From Microcaldota archaeon (GTDB lineage Archaea > Micrarchaeota > Micrarchaeia > Micrarchaeales > Micrarchaeaceae), in NCBI GenBank assembly GCA_021800135.1, contig JAJYZH010000001.1, positions 1 through 41,237 of the forward strand: a stretch of DNA of 41,237 bases, read 5' to 3'. Every line of letters begins with the position of its first letter. The stretch's first letter is position 1. The notes under the pieces were generated by a model. The model saw only the letters and a list, made by a program, of their open reading frames with translations. It had not been told where the DNA came from and searched no databases. Positions 15,331 to 23,674 of the stretch are shown piece by piece. The position numbers and the translations under genes are program-made.

Positions 15331-16005
15331 TCATACCTCTATGTCAAGCCCTTCTGTAAGTCTCTGCATTTCAAACCCCGTCGTGCTTTTACCTGCAACT
15401 ATGCCTTTGGAATTGGCTATTGCTGACAGCCCCACATAGATAGAGCCGGAATTTGCGGTTGTCCTTACCGAAACGGATTTTGAGATGCGCTCCATTTCTG
15501 CCTTTTCCGTATCGCTGCTCCTGTTGTTTATTACCATGCCTCGGTTGGTGAATATGTTGCTGGCTCCGATTGTTTTAAAGAGAGGAAGTTGCGATTTCAC
15601 CACCTCGACTCCGAGTATGTCGCCGATCTGCGCCATCACGCTCGAGTCATAGTCCGGATTCACCACGGCTATCTTGTCGTTCGCTATGATGTTATTGCCG
15701 ACAGTATTGAGACCGCTGTCTATTATCCCTATGTTTATGCCAAGCTTCAGGCTCTCCAATCTCTCTATTTCTCCAGTTTCTACCAGATTGGACAGTATTA
15801 TGCCGTTAGAATTTGCGCGCGCGAACAGTCCAACCAAATCGGAGCTCGATACCGAAAGGTCGACCGATTCTACACCCAAAGCGTCTGAAATGCGCTGCTT
15901 GTCTTTTTCCTCAATTCCGCTGCCCAGGAAAACATATCTGTCGCTTGCTGTAGCAAATACCCCAACGTAGTCGCTATTCTTAATGCGGTAAAGTATTGTT
16001 GACAT
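15331..16005 (-). CDS. eif6: Translation initiation factor aIF6
   Basis: 224 residues, the normal length of this pentein-fold anti-association factor, which binds the large subunit and keeps it from joining the small one. Repeated strand-turn units are visible, for example GIILSNLVETGEIERLESL, NTVGNNIIANDKIAVVNPDY and NSKGIVAGKSTTGFEMQRL. The ATG at 16005 gives the family N-terminus (MSTILYRIKNSDYVGVFAT). The gene overlaps the eL31 3' end by 26 nt, so the two are coupled. Confidence 0.95.
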   Translation of the reverse strand: MSTILYRIKNSDYVGVFATASDRYVFLGSGIEEKDKQRISDALGVESVDLSVSSSDLVGLFARANSNGIILSNLVETGEIERLESLKLGINIGIIDSGLNTVGNNIIANDKIAVVNPDYDSSVMAQIGDILGVEVVKSQLPLFKTIGASNIFTNRGMVINNRSSDTEKAEMERISKSVSVRTTANSGSIYVGLSAIANSKGIVAGKSTTGFEMQRLTEGLDIEV

Positions 16006-16381
16006 CCTTCTTCACGTCTTTCCCGGTCTGGGTCTTCGGCTTGACTTCGGCCTTCTCCTTTGACGCCAGTCTGTTGTAGATCTTCTGGAACTCCTTCCCC
16101 TTCCGGTTAACGGGTTTTGTCTCTTTGGCTTCCTTGAACTGGCTGGCAGTCGCCTTTCCGCCATCAAGCTTTATGCTTAGCTTCAGCGGGAGCATGCTTT
16201 TTGAATATCGTTTTACGATCGCGTTGTTCAACTCCTGCGTTATGACTACGTTCTCTGGCTGCGTCTTTGTGTAGTGTGCGATCCTTTCCCTGACATATCC
16301 TGCCGCTCTCCTTAGCCTCTTGTTCCTGCCCTGCCTAATGAGGTACTTTCTCATGTTTATTGTAAGAAGTATTTCTGCCAT
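15980..16381 (-). CDS. rpl31e: 50S ribosomal protein eL31 with C-terminal extension
   Basis: 133 residues. The eL31 domain covers about the first 90: INMRKYLIRQGRNKRLRRAAGYVRERIAHYTK then VVITQELNNAIVKRYSKSMLPLKLSIKLDGG. Archaeal eL31 is usually near 90 residues, so the last ~40, Lys/Glu/Thr-rich, are an added tail. That tail runs into aIF6 by 26 nt. eL31 sits near the exit tunnel of the large subunit. The start ATG at 16381 follows eL39 closely. Confidence 0.93.
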   Translation of the reverse strand: MAEILLTINMRKYLIRQGRNKRLRRAAGYVRERIAHYTKTQPENVVITQELNNAIVKRYSKSMLPLKLSIKLDGGKATASQFKEAKETKPVNRKGKEFQKIYNRLASKEKAEVKPKTQTGKDVKKDVNNTLPH

Positions 16382-16391
16382 GGTTACACCT

Positions 16392-16550
16392 TCATTCCTT
16401 TATCTTTAGCTTCCTGCTCCTCCAGTTCCTTGTGAAATTGTTGCTCTGGAGCCTCCTGTGGGTCCTTACCATTGCCAGTGGAGGCAGCCTTCTGTTGCGT
16501 TTCGACATCTTTGCCAGCCTCCTCTTTTTCAGCATCGTCTTCTTTGACAT
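16392..16550 (-). CDS. rpl39e: 50S ribosomal protein eL39
   Basis: A 52-residue protein, very basic, on the minus strand from ATG 16550 to a TGA at 16392-16394. The sequence has LKKRRLAKMSKRNRRLPPLAMVRT and ends NFTRNWRSRKLKIKE, the standard eL39 pattern (Arg/Lys-rich with the final N-x-R-x-W-R-x-x-K-L). eL39 lines the ribosome exit tunnel. It sits between PDCD5 and eL31, its usual archaeal position, with 10 nt to either neighbour. Its small size means it is easily missed. Confidence 0.94.
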   Translation of the reverse strand: MSKKTMLKKRRLAKMSKRNRRLPPLAMVRTHRRLQSNNFTRNWRSRKLKIKE

Positions 16551-16559
16551 GGAATCATT

Positions 16560-16868
16560 CTATTTATGCTTAAATGTTATTTTTGGTTCCGGCCTGTATG
16601 TGATTTTCCTCAGCAGCTGCAGAAACTGCGCCTCTGGTATCTTGCCGCTTATCCTGTTGCTCTGCACTATCTGTATCACGAGGGCAGCAAGCTGCAGGTA
16701 CATTTCCCCATTAGAAGCCTTTATGTTCATCATCCGCTCGTAAGAGGCATCGTCAAGGTATCTCCTTAGGATGGTTTTCCTCTGCTGCTCCTCTTCTGCG
16801 GCCTTCATTGCTTTTGCCCATGCTTTCCTGAGTTCTGCATCCTGGTTCTGCGGCTTCTCCTCTGCCAT
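16560..16868 (-). CDS. PDCD5 family DNA-binding protein
   Basis: 102 residues. The conserved three-helix core LRRYLDDASYERMMNIKASN... and QLAALVIQIVQSNRISGKIPEAQFLQLLRKI matches archaeal homologues of human PDCD5/TFAR19. The N-terminus is an acidic/Gln-Glu helix, as in the family. These proteins bind double-stranded DNA or nucleic acids in vitro; the cell role is not settled. It follows eS19 by 6 nt and precedes eL39, the conserved archaeal arrangement. Confidence 0.93.
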   Translation of the reverse strand: MAEEKPQNQDAELRKAWAKAMKAAEEEQQRKTILRRYLDDASYERMMNIKASNGEMYLQLAALVIQIVQSNRISGKIPEAQFLQLLRKITYRPEPKITFKHK

Positions 16869-16874
16869 CGCTCT

Positions 16875-17288
16875 TCACTTCTTGCCTACTATCTGATTTG
16901 CTATCTTGTCGAGAAATGATTTGCCCTGTGGGGTTATCACCCTCCCTATTTTAGCTTTCTTTATCAGATTCGCTTTTTCGAGCTCTTGAAGCATATCCCT
17001 TATTATTCCTGTTCCTGCGCCCATGTGGTGCCTCCTGTGCACAACGTGCTCCTTCCTGCTCCCATACCTTGTAGAAAGCCGGGAAACCCCGACTGGGCCG
17101 TTGATATACACCTGCCTGAGTATCGATGCACTCCTGATGTACCAGAAATCGCTTTGCGCAGGCGGTCTTTCTTTGCTGGGACCGGATTTAACGTAATTCA
17201 TGTACTCCTTCTTCTTTATCTTATCCTTAAGGGCTGCAGCGGCTGCGCTTATCAACTCTGAGGATTTTGCATCATATACATTAGCCAT
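16875..17288 (-). CDS. rps19e: 30S ribosomal protein eS19
   Basis: 137 residues, typical. Family core: DFWYIRSASILRQVYINGPVGVSRLSTRYGSRK then the basic RRHHMGAGTGIIRDMLQELEKANLIKK, and GRVITPQGKSFLDKIA. It belongs to the small-subunit head. It is the first gene of the eS19-PDCD5-eL39-eL31-aIF6-pfdA-ftsY run, all on the minus strand. A strong TATA box lies 26 nt before its ATG at 17288, so it likely begins the transcript. Confidence 0.95.
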   Translation of the reverse strand: MANVYDAKSSELISAAAAALKDKIKKKEYMNYVKSGPSKERPPAQSDFWYIRSASILRQVYINGPVGVSRLSTRYGSRKEHVVHRRHHMGAGTGIIRDMLQELEKANLIKKAKIGRVITPQGKSFLDKIANQIVGKK

Positions 17289-17308
17289 TGCTTCACCAAA
17301 TTGACTAC

Positions 17309-17318
17309 TTTTATAAAC
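17309..17318 (-). promoter_or_regulatory. TATA box of the eS19 operon
   Basis: The minus strand GTTTATAAAAG is centred about 26 nt before the ATG at 17288. This matches the archaeal consensus and position for a leaderless or nearly leaderless transcript. Confidence 0.65.
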
Positions 17319-17368
17319 AGGCAGTATAGCAAATCAAAAAGGTATTTTATTAATGTATCGGGAAGGTA

Positions 17369-18688
17369 TTAATAGTTTTTGCTTGCTGCCTTGATGGCGT
17401 TTTCGAGTATGTTAAGGCCATTTTCAAGTGAGGAACTGCTTACTGTAAGCGGCGGGATGATCCTTATTGTGGAATCACCGGCCGGAAGCAGCAGTAGGCC
17501 ATTGTAAAACGCGTTCTCTATGATTTTTTCCCTCTCTTTCACGCCTGGCGTCTTGCTCTTTTTGTCCTTGACTATCTCGATTGCCGTCATCATGCCCAGG
17601 CCTCTTGCATCGCCCACTACCTCATACCTTTCTTCCATCTCCTTTAGCCTTTTCATTATGCGCCTGCCCTTTTCCCTTGCCTCGACCGCTAGCCTTTTCC
17701 TGTTCCTCTTTACAAACCGGATAGACGCGAGAGCTGCGGCTACGCTGACCAGATTACCGCCGAACGTGCTGGCATGGGAGCCTGCCGGTACATCCCCCAG
17801 GTCATTGCTTACAACAGTGGCGCCGAGAGGCATTCCGGCACCGAGGGACTTTGCCATTGTATATATGTCAGCACGCACGCCGAAATTGTCCATGGCGAGG
17901 AACTTGCCGGTTCTCATGTATCCTGATTGCACCTCGTCAGAGACAAGCAGCATGCCGTTATCTTCGGTTATCCTCTTTATCTCTTTGAAGTAATCCTTTG
18001 GTGGCACTATGTAGCCACCCTCACCTTGGACAGGCTCCACGAAGAAAGCGGATACCTCTTTTGGATCTACCTCCTTTGAGAGAGGGTACTTCTTTATGTA
18101 ATCTACGCAAGCCAATCCGCAGCCGGGGTATGTCTGATTGAACGGGCAGCGGTAACAGTATGCAAAAGGCACATGTATAGTGTTGGAGAAAGGACCGAAA
18201 TGCGATCTCTGCACGAACCTGGAGGCTGTAAGGCTCAAGGACCCCTTGCTCCTGCCATGAAAAGCACCGTAAAACGCGATATTGTAGCTCCTTTTTGTGA
18301 AAATTTGCGCGAACTTTATTGCTGCCTCGTTGGCCTCGGTTCCTGAATTTGACAGAAAGAGCTTACCAAATCCTTTCGGGAACATGCTTATAAGCTCCTC
18401 TCCGAATTTTACCGGAAGCTCTGAATAGTAATCGGTGAAGGCGGAGTGCATCAGCGTGTCTACCTGCTGCTTTATTGCCGTCCTTATTCCTTTGTTGGCG
18501 TTTATGCCTATGTTATAAACAGATATGAAGCTGGCAAAGTCTATGAATCTGTTACCCTCTATGTCGTAGGCAAAGTCCCCTTCGCCCCTCTCTGCAACGA
18601 ACGGATAGACCTCGCGCGTAGTAGTAAGGAAAACCTTTCTGTCCCTTTCGATTATCCTCTTGGTTTTACCAGTTATTTTTACGGCCAT
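17369..18688 (-). CDS. Class III PLP aminotransferase (4-aminobutyrate/ornithine type or amino-acid racemase subgroup)
   Basis: 439 residues. PLP lysine lies in TMAKSLGAGMPLG near residue 280; other markers are SNSGTEANEAAIKFA near 113, AFHGRSKGS near 143 and SDEVQSGYMRTG near 250. A Cys-rich segment CYRCPFNQTYPGCGLAC near residue 178 resembles a signature of archaeal Pyrococcus class III enzymes, some of which are broad amino-acid racemases. It is last in a run with both subunits of ADP-forming acyl-CoA synthetase, 9 nt after acdA, suggesting amino-acid breakdown. Whether it transaminates or racemises cannot be decided here. Confidence 0.85.
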   Translation of the reverse strand: MAVKITGKTKRIIERDRKVFLTTTREVYPFVAERGEGDFAYDIEGNRFIDFASFISVYNIGINANKGIRTAIKQQVDTLMHSAFTDYYSELPVKFGEELISMFPKGFGKLFLSNSGTEANEAAIKFAQIFTKRSYNIAFYGAFHGRSKGSLSLTASRFVQRSHFGPFSNTIHVPFAYCYRCPFNQTYPGCGLACVDYIKKYPLSKEVDPKEVSAFFVEPVQGEGGYIVPPKDYFKEIKRITEDNGMLLVSDEVQSGYMRTGKFLAMDNFGVRADIYTMAKSLGAGMPLGATVVSNDLGDVPAGSHASTFGGNLVSVAAALASIRFVKRNRKRLAVEAREKGRRIMKRLKEMEERYEVVGDARGLGMMTAIEIVKDKKSKTPGVKEREKIIENAFYNGLLLLPAGDSTIRIIPPLTVSSSSLENGLNILENAIKAASKNY

Positions 18689-18697
18689 TTCATCACC

Positions 18698-20086
18698 TCA
18701 TATCATCCGGTTTTTGTACTTCGAATAATCTATAAGCGCCTTCAGGGATTTGGCTGCGAGGTCCTCTGAATCATATACGGGCACCCCGGAACTCTCCATC
18801 ATGTCCTTGTGCACTTGCGTGTAACTTCCGCCTGGACTTATAACCACGATTGGTTTCTTTGACTCCATACTGCGATGTATCAGCATTGATGCTACGCGCG
18901 AGTCCGCTCCCGGGGTCTGGAAAAGCGTTATTACTATAAGCGCGTCAACATTTGGGTCGCTGCTCACTGTATCGAGCGCAGCGGCAAATCTTTTGTCGTC
19001 GGCATCTCCGCCTATGTCCAAAGGCAGTCTTATGTTCACGATAGGCGGCATCGACCCCTTCAGCACCTTCTTTGATTCTTCCGAAAGCTCTGCCATCACT
19101 AGGCCGTTCTTGTATATTGCGTCGGTTGCAAGCACGCCCATGCCGCCTCCGTTTGTTATCATGCCTATCCGATTTCCTGTTGTAAGCGGCTGCGTGTCGA
19201 ATATCTTCGCGTATGCAATCAGCTCATCCATATCTTCCGCCTCAACAAACCCGAACTGCTTGAATACTGCATCATATGCCTCGGCGCTTCCTGCGAGAGC
19301 GGCCGTGTGCGAGTGGGCGGCGGATGCGCCTGCGGATGTCTTTCCTCCCTTTATGATTATTACGGGCTTAATCTTTGTAGCTTTCTTCGCTACGTCTATG
19401 AACTCCTTGCCTCTCTTCGCCCCCTCTATGTAGAAGACGATTATTTTGGTATCCTTGTCGTATGCAAGGTAGTTGAGTATGTCTGTTTCATCCACTACTG
19501 CCGCGTTGCCGTATGATATGAATTTGGAGAGCCCGAAGCCCTCATGCGATATAACGTCGAGTATGAGGCTGCCTACCGCACCGCTCTGGGATGCAAAGCT
19601 GACGCTGCCTATTTTCGGTTTGTCGAGCTTGAATGTAGGCAGGTACATAGTGTCTATCCTCGAACGCATATCCATGACCCCGAGGCAATTGGGCCCTATG
19701 ACGGGCATACCGTACTTCTTTGATATCTCCGTGATTTTCTCCTGCCTTTCCGTCTCGCCTACCTCGGAGAAGCCGCTGCTTACTATAACGACCCCTTTTA
19801 CGTGAGCCTTGCCGCATTCCGTCAGCACTTCTGCCACATGTTCGGCAGGTATCGCTATGACCGCCAGGTCTACGCCGGATTTTATGTCAAGCACGCTCTT
19901 GTAAACCGGCAAGCCCAGAATTCTGCCTTCGTAACTGTTGTTTACCGGAAAAAGCTTCCCTGAATAGCCAACATCAAAATAGTTTTGGAGTATCACATGG
20001 CCTACCTTTTCAGGATTCTGGGATGCTCCGATTATGGCAACGCTTCTTGGGTTCATTATGTGTTTCAAATCTGCGTATTCTCCCAT
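18698..20086 (-). CDS. acdA: Acetate/acyl-CoA ligase (ADP-forming), alpha subunit
   Basis: 462 residues: CoA-binding Rossmann domain first (PRSVAIIGASQNPEKVGHVI near residue 13), then two succinyl-CoA-ligase-like domains. The phosphohistidine loop SHTAALAG lies near residue 260, with GGGMGVLATDA further on. The enzyme turns acyl-CoA + ADP + phosphate into acid + ATP + CoA, the energy-yielding step of archaeal fermentations. It follows the beta subunit by 4 nt. Separate alpha and beta chains match the Pyrococcus-type enzyme rather than the fused version. Confidence 0.93.
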   Translation of the reverse strand: MGEYADLKHIMNPRSVAIIGASQNPEKVGHVILQNYFDVGYSGKLFPVNNSYEGRILGLPVYKSVLDIKSGVDLAVIAIPAEHVAEVLTECGKAHVKGVVIVSSGFSEVGETERQEKITEISKKYGMPVIGPNCLGVMDMRSRIDTMYLPTFKLDKPKIGSVSFASQSGAVGSLILDVISHEGFGLSKFISYGNAAVVDETDILNYLAYDKDTKIIVFYIEGAKRGKEFIDVAKKATKIKPVIIIKGGKTSAGASAAHSHTAALAGSAEAYDAVFKQFGFVEAEDMDELIAYAKIFDTQPLTTGNRIGMITNGGGMGVLATDAIYKNGLVMAELSEESKKVLKGSMPPIVNIRLPLDIGGDADDKRFAAALDTVSSDPNVDALIVITLFQTPGADSRVASMLIHRSMESKKPIVVISPGGSYTQVHKDMMESSGVPVYDSEDLAAKSLKALIDYSKYKNRMI

Positions 20087-20090
20087 TTTA

Positions 20091-20714
20091 TCACTTTATG
20101 ATGCGCAGATCGACTGCGGCATAGCCGGCCCGCGTGAGTATTATGGGGTTTAGGTCAAGCTCCAAGATTTCATTCTCAGCAAGCATCTTAGAAACCTTGA
20201 GCAGTATGGATTTTACTTTCGCATCTGCCTTCTTGTCAGGAGCTATCACGTTTGATGACCTGAGCTGGTGAATCATCGACTCTGCGTCATATTCTCCTAT
20301 AGGGCACACCCTCAGCGCAACGTCCCTGAATATTTCGACATAAATGCCACCCAATCCCAAAAGGATCATCTTGCCAAACTGGGGATCTACACTGCCCCCC
20401 ACTATTATCTCAACTCCTTCCGCCACCATCTCCTGAACCAATATCTTGTATTTGTCCAGCTTCAGTTTCCTTGCCGAGTCTCTCAGTTCGGAGAATGCGG
20501 AGCTTATGTCTTTTGCAGTGTAAAGCCGCAGCTTTACGAGCCCGTTTTTAGACTTGTGCAAGGCCTGTTGTGAAATCACCTTCATCACTATAGGTTCTCC
20601 TGCAGAGAACTTTATGGCGTCTGAAGCACTTTCTATGTATGCGCTCCTCGCGGAATTAATTCCGTATTTAGAAAGAATCCTATGAGCCTCCGCATAGTCT
20701 ACCAGCTTCCCCAT
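20091..20714 (-). CDS. acdB: Acetate/acyl-CoA ligase (ADP-forming), beta subunit (ATP-grasp)
   Basis: 207 residues of ATP-grasp fold: EAHRILSKYGINSARSAY at the N-terminus, EPIVMKVISQQALHKSKNGLVKL in the nucleotide region, VQEMVAEGVEIIVGGSVDPQFGKMILLGLGGIYVEIF in the middle, and LDLNPIILT at the C-terminus. These match the beta subunit of ADP-forming acetyl-CoA synthetase. It is directly before the alpha subunit. A TATA-like sequence (TAATATAAGTATAG at 20727-20740) may let it start its own transcript. Confidence 0.93.
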   Translation of the reverse strand: MGKLVDYAEAHRILSKYGINSARSAYIESASDAIKFSAGEPIVMKVISQQALHKSKNGLVKLRLYTAKDISSAFSELRDSARKLKLDKYKILVQEMVAEGVEIIVGGSVDPQFGKMILLGLGGIYVEIFRDVALRVCPIGEYDAESMIHQLRSSNVIAPDKKADAKVKSILLKVSKMLAENEILELDLNPIILTRAGYAAVDLRIIK

Positions 20715-20735
20715 TCAACCATCTGACTGCTATAC

Positions 20736-21464
20736 TTATATTACCCTGTACCTGAAAAGCAGGGTGATTATTACCAGGAGTAGCACTATTATCAACACTA
20801 TCGTTATGTTGCGCCTTGCTTTTTTCTTCCTTGATCCTGAAATCAGCTTTTCAACCTCGCTTAACTGCTGCGGCTGTTGCCCTGCCGGCACTGGGGTTTG
20901 CTGTGTTGCCTCTTTTTGCGCCGCATACGTTTGTTCTGTCCCACCTGTTACTGGTTGTACAGTAGATGACGGCTGTACAGGCTGCGCTTCGGGTGGCTGC
21001 GGTTTCGGCATTCCGACCTTTACCTGCAAGAACCCCTTTTCAGTAAGCGCTATGTCAAGTACGCCGTTTCTGAAAGTAGAGGTCAGGTAATCCAAAAGCA
21101 TAAGTTTGTAAAGATGCATCGCCATATCCCTCGGCCGTATGTTTACTGCACCGCTTAGATCAGAAAGTGATTTCTTGCCGCCTGAAAGCTGGCTTAGGAG
21201 TGCGAAGTCCAGAGGATCGAACGGCTCTTTTGCCTTGTTGCTACCCTCGTTCATTAGCTGCTTTCCTAATTCCGTGATTGTTATGGCGCTCTGCCCCGGG
21301 AACGAAGTGATGAAATCTATCAGTCCTTTTATTTTCAGTGCCCCGAGTATGTTTGATGCGTCAAAAAATGAGGAGTTTATCATTCCGCCGAACTTTTCAA
21401 CTACAGTGTCCGGACCGATTTTTGAAAGCGCCATAATGTCTACGAAATTGATCTCGTCGGACAT
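20736..21464 (-). CDS. Tail-anchored protein with tandem winged-helix-like domains
   Basis: 242 residues. Residues about 1-75 and 85-150 each resemble a winged helix (DASNILGALKIKGLIDF..., then LSQLSGGKKSLSDLSGAVNIRPRDMAMHLYKLMLLDYL). A Pro/Gln/Thr-rich linker follows (about 152-205), then a basic patch SRKKKARR and one C-terminal hydrophobic helix (about 219-238) ending with RYRVI. The topology puts the HTH domains in the cytoplasm. It lies just before acdB and is preceded by a TATA box. It is not a family I can name; a membrane-tethered regulator is inference. Confidence 0.62.
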   Translation of the reverse strand: MSDEINFVDIMALSKIGPDTVVEKFGGMINSSFFDASNILGALKIKGLIDFITSFPGQSAITITELGKQLMNEGSNKAKEPFDPLDFALLSQLSGGKKSLSDLSGAVNIRPRDMAMHLYKLMLLDYLTSTFRNGVLDIALTEKGFLQVKVGMPKPQPPEAQPVQPSSTVQPVTGGTEQTYAAQKEATQQTPVPAGQQPQQLSEVEKLISGSRKKKARRNITIVLIIVLLLVIITLLFRYRVI

Positions 21465-21489
21465 GGAATCGTATACCTATGAGTGCGAA

Positions 21490-21504
21490 GATTTATATAT
21501 TTTT
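21490..21504. promoter_or_regulatory. TATA-rich element between divergent genes
   Basis: GATTTATATATTTTT lies 32 nt before the minus-strand ATG at 21464 and about 79 nt before the plus-strand ATG at 21575. Spacing suits the minus-strand gene best; it may serve the beta-CASP nuclease with a ~50-nt leader. Confidence 0.5.
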
Positions 21505-21574
21505 AAGCAGTTCTATCGCTGACGATGTATGCAGGGTTAGGCGGCCCCTGATTCTTCTCATCAAGAAGGATTTA

Positions 21575-22828
21575 ATGATACTAAAATTCTTGGGCGGAGC
21601 GCAGGAAGTAGGAAGATCGGGAGTACTTCTAAGCGACTCCAAGAACTTCCTGTTTGATTACGGAGTCAAACTGGATCATAAAACAGAGTACCCGATGGAT
21701 GCCGGGAGGATAGACGCATTCCTGCTTAGCCATGCGCACCTGGACCATAGCGGTATGGCGCCTGCGCTTTACAACGAAGCCGTATTGCCTTCTTTCGGTA
21801 CGGCACCTACTGCGGAGCTCGCTGAATTACTGCTTAATGATTCGTTAAAAATTGCAAGGAAGGAGCACAAGCAGGAGAAGTTTCATAGGAGGCAGATGAA
21901 GAGTTTCATAAAGCATTACGTGAGCGTAGAGTATAGCGGTAGGGTCAGCCTTGGTGGGCATTCAGTGGAGTTCCATGATGCAGGCCACATATCCGGAAGT
22001 GCGGTAATACTGCTTGAGAGGGAGAAGGCAAAAGACAATAAAAGGGTATTATATACAGGAGACTTCAAGTTGCAGGGACAACTGCTCCACGATGGCGCGG
22101 ATATCGTGAAAAGCGATGTGCTTATAACAGAATCAACTTACGCCTACAAGGACCATCCTGACAGGAAGGCCATTATAAGGGATTTTATTGACAAGATCAG
22201 GGCTGTGCTTCAGAATGGCGGCAACGCTTTGCTGCCCGTGTTTGCAGTAGGGAGGGGGCAGGAGATACTGGCCATGCTTTACGAAGGGGGATTGGCAGAT
22301 TCTGTATATGTGGATGGGATGGTAAAGGCTGCTACGCAGATAGTCAGGAAGTATCCGCAGTTCATTTCAAAGCCCGACCTTCTTGAGAAGTCGCTTAAAA
22401 AAGCATCACTTGTTGTAGATAGGAGTGACAGGGAGATCGCACTCTCTGAACCATCTATAATAGTAACAACTGCAGGCATGCTGAATGGAGGCCCCGTGCT
22501 GGATTACATAACAAGGCTCAACGACAGCTCCAAAATATTCCTAACTGGATACCAGATAGAGGGCACGAACGGCAGCACGCTGCTCAAGTCCGGGAAGATA
22601 AACCTCGACGGTAAGACAAGGAGGATAACGAACCCAGTGGAGCTGTTCGATTTCTCCGCGCATGCAGGCATGGATGACCTTTACAGATATGTCAGGGAAA
22701 GTTCGCCAAACGTAGTGATATGCATGCACGGCAGCGAGGAAAACACAAAGCTTTTGGCCGAAAAGTTGGATGGCGAAGGATTCAAGACCTATGCGCCTGG
22801 TTTTGGGGAGAGGATAGAATTGGAGTAA
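21575..22828 (+). CDS. Beta-CASP metallo-beta-lactamase ribonuclease (aCPSF2-like)
   Basis: About 417 residues from ATG 21575 (MILKFLGGAQEVGRSG). Zinc motifs: HAHLDH at residues 53-58, HDAGHISGSA near 135, TGDFKLQ near 160. Beta-CASP motifs follow, with TESTYAYKDHP, ITNPVELFDFSAHAG and the final MHGSEEN. No N-terminal KH domains, so it is like aCPSF2 rather than the termination factor aCPSF1. Such nucleases cut or trim RNA, in mRNA 3' processing or decay. The open frame reaches back to 21479 but the first 32 residues do not look like the family. Confidence 0.9.
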   Translation: MILKFLGGAQEVGRSGVLLSDSKNFLFDYGVKLDHKTEYPMDAGRIDAFLLSHAHLDHSGMAPALYNEAVLPSFGTAPTAELAELLLNDSLKIARKEHKQEKFHRRQMKSFIKHYVSVEYSGRVSLGGHSVEFHDAGHISGSAVILLEREKAKDNKRVLYTGDFKLQGQLLHDGADIVKSDVLITESTYAYKDHPDRKAIIRDFIDKIRAVLQNGGNALLPVFAVGRGQEILAMLYEGGLADSVYVDGMVKAATQIVRKYPQFISKPDLLEKSLKKASLVVDRSDREIALSEPSIIVTTAGMLNGGPVLDYITRLNDSSKIFLTGYQIEGTNGSTLLKSGKINLDGKTRRITNPVELFDFSAHAGMDDLYRYVRESSPNVVICMHGSEENTKLLAEKLDGEGFKTYAPGFGERIELE

Positions 22829-22959
22829 TTTTGCATCTTGCCTTGCTTCTGGCCGTTTATCCGGTTTCCTGGATTTGGCTGGGTTTAATATTTGTAGCAA
22901 GGTGGAGGGTTTCAAAAGCAAAAATCTTAATCATAAAGGTTATTTAAGAGCATGATGCA
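22829..22959 (+). other. 131-nt gap before ribB
   Basis: An AT-rich stretch lies at 22920-22950 (AATCTTAATCATAAAGG and GGTTATTTAAGAG), which could hold the ribB promoter. I do not see an FMN riboswitch or any other structured RNA here. Confidence 0.35.
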
Positions 22960-23670
22960 ATGACCTATGCATTTGATAAGGTGCTTGAAAACGTAAGGAA
23001 AGGGAGGCCGACGCTGGTTTTTGATAGCAAAGGGAGGGAAGGGGAAACCGATATTGTGGTCCCATCACAGTTTGTTACCCCTGAAATCGTAAAGATTATG
23101 CGCAGGGAGGGGGGAGGCTTGATATGCACTACGTTGAAATATGAGGATGCGAAAAAATTAGGCTTGGGATACATTACTGATATATACAGCGGCAGCGGCA
23201 TCAAGGTATTTGAATACCTGAAGCCTGATGACATACCGTACGATGAGAAATCGGCATTCTCAATAACTATAAACCATAGGAAAACCTTTACAGGGATACC
23301 GGACAGGGATAGGTCGCTCACCATAAAGGAATTCGCCAAGTTGCTTGGCAGAGTCCATGGTCTTTCCGGGAATTTGGCCGTAAAGGAGTTCGGGAAATGG
23401 TTCAGGGCTCCAGGACATGTGCACCTGCTTATTGCGCGCAGGGGCCTTCTGGGAGAGCGGCAAGGCCATACTGAGCTCTCTACGGCACTGATGGTAATGA
23501 GCGGGGTGACGCCTTCCGCGACCATAGTTGAGATGCTTGACGATAACGGATATTCGCTTGGGTACGAAAAGGCCAAAAAGTACGCGACAGATCACGGCTA
23601 TGAATTCGTAGAGGGCAAGCAGATTAAAAGGTGGTGGGGCGCAATCTCAAGAAAAAGAGGCGCCCATTGA
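22960..23670 (+). CDS. ribB: 3,4-dihydroxy-2-butanone 4-phosphate synthase
   Basis: 236 residues, single-domain RibB. Motifs: GREGETDIVVPSQFVTPE near residue 25, MRREGGGLICTTL near 48, FTGIPDRDRSLTIKEFAKL near 110, and GHVHLLIARRGLLGERQGHTELSTALM with the conserved R-x-G-H-T-E. The enzyme makes the four-carbon unit of riboflavin from ribulose 5-phosphate. No GTP cyclohydrolase II domain is attached, as is normal in archaea. The ATG at 22960 was chosen as the first Met before the conserved helix. Other riboflavin genes are not in the window. Confidence 0.95.
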   Translation: MTYAFDKVLENVRKGRPTLVFDSKGREGETDIVVPSQFVTPEIVKIMRREGGGLICTTLKYEDAKKLGLGYITDIYSGSGIKVFEYLKPDDIPYDEKSAFSITINHRKTFTGIPDRDRSLTIKEFAKLLGRVHGLSGNLAVKEFGKWFRAPGHVHLLIARRGLLGERQGHTELSTALMVMSGVTPSATIVEMLDDNGYSLGYEKAKKYATDHGYEFVEGKQIKRWWGAISRKRGAH

Positions 23671-23674
23671 CGCT

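Noticed and set aside
22829..22959. FMN riboswitch upstream of ribB
   Set aside because: The conserved multi-helix core is absent and the gap is too AT-rich.
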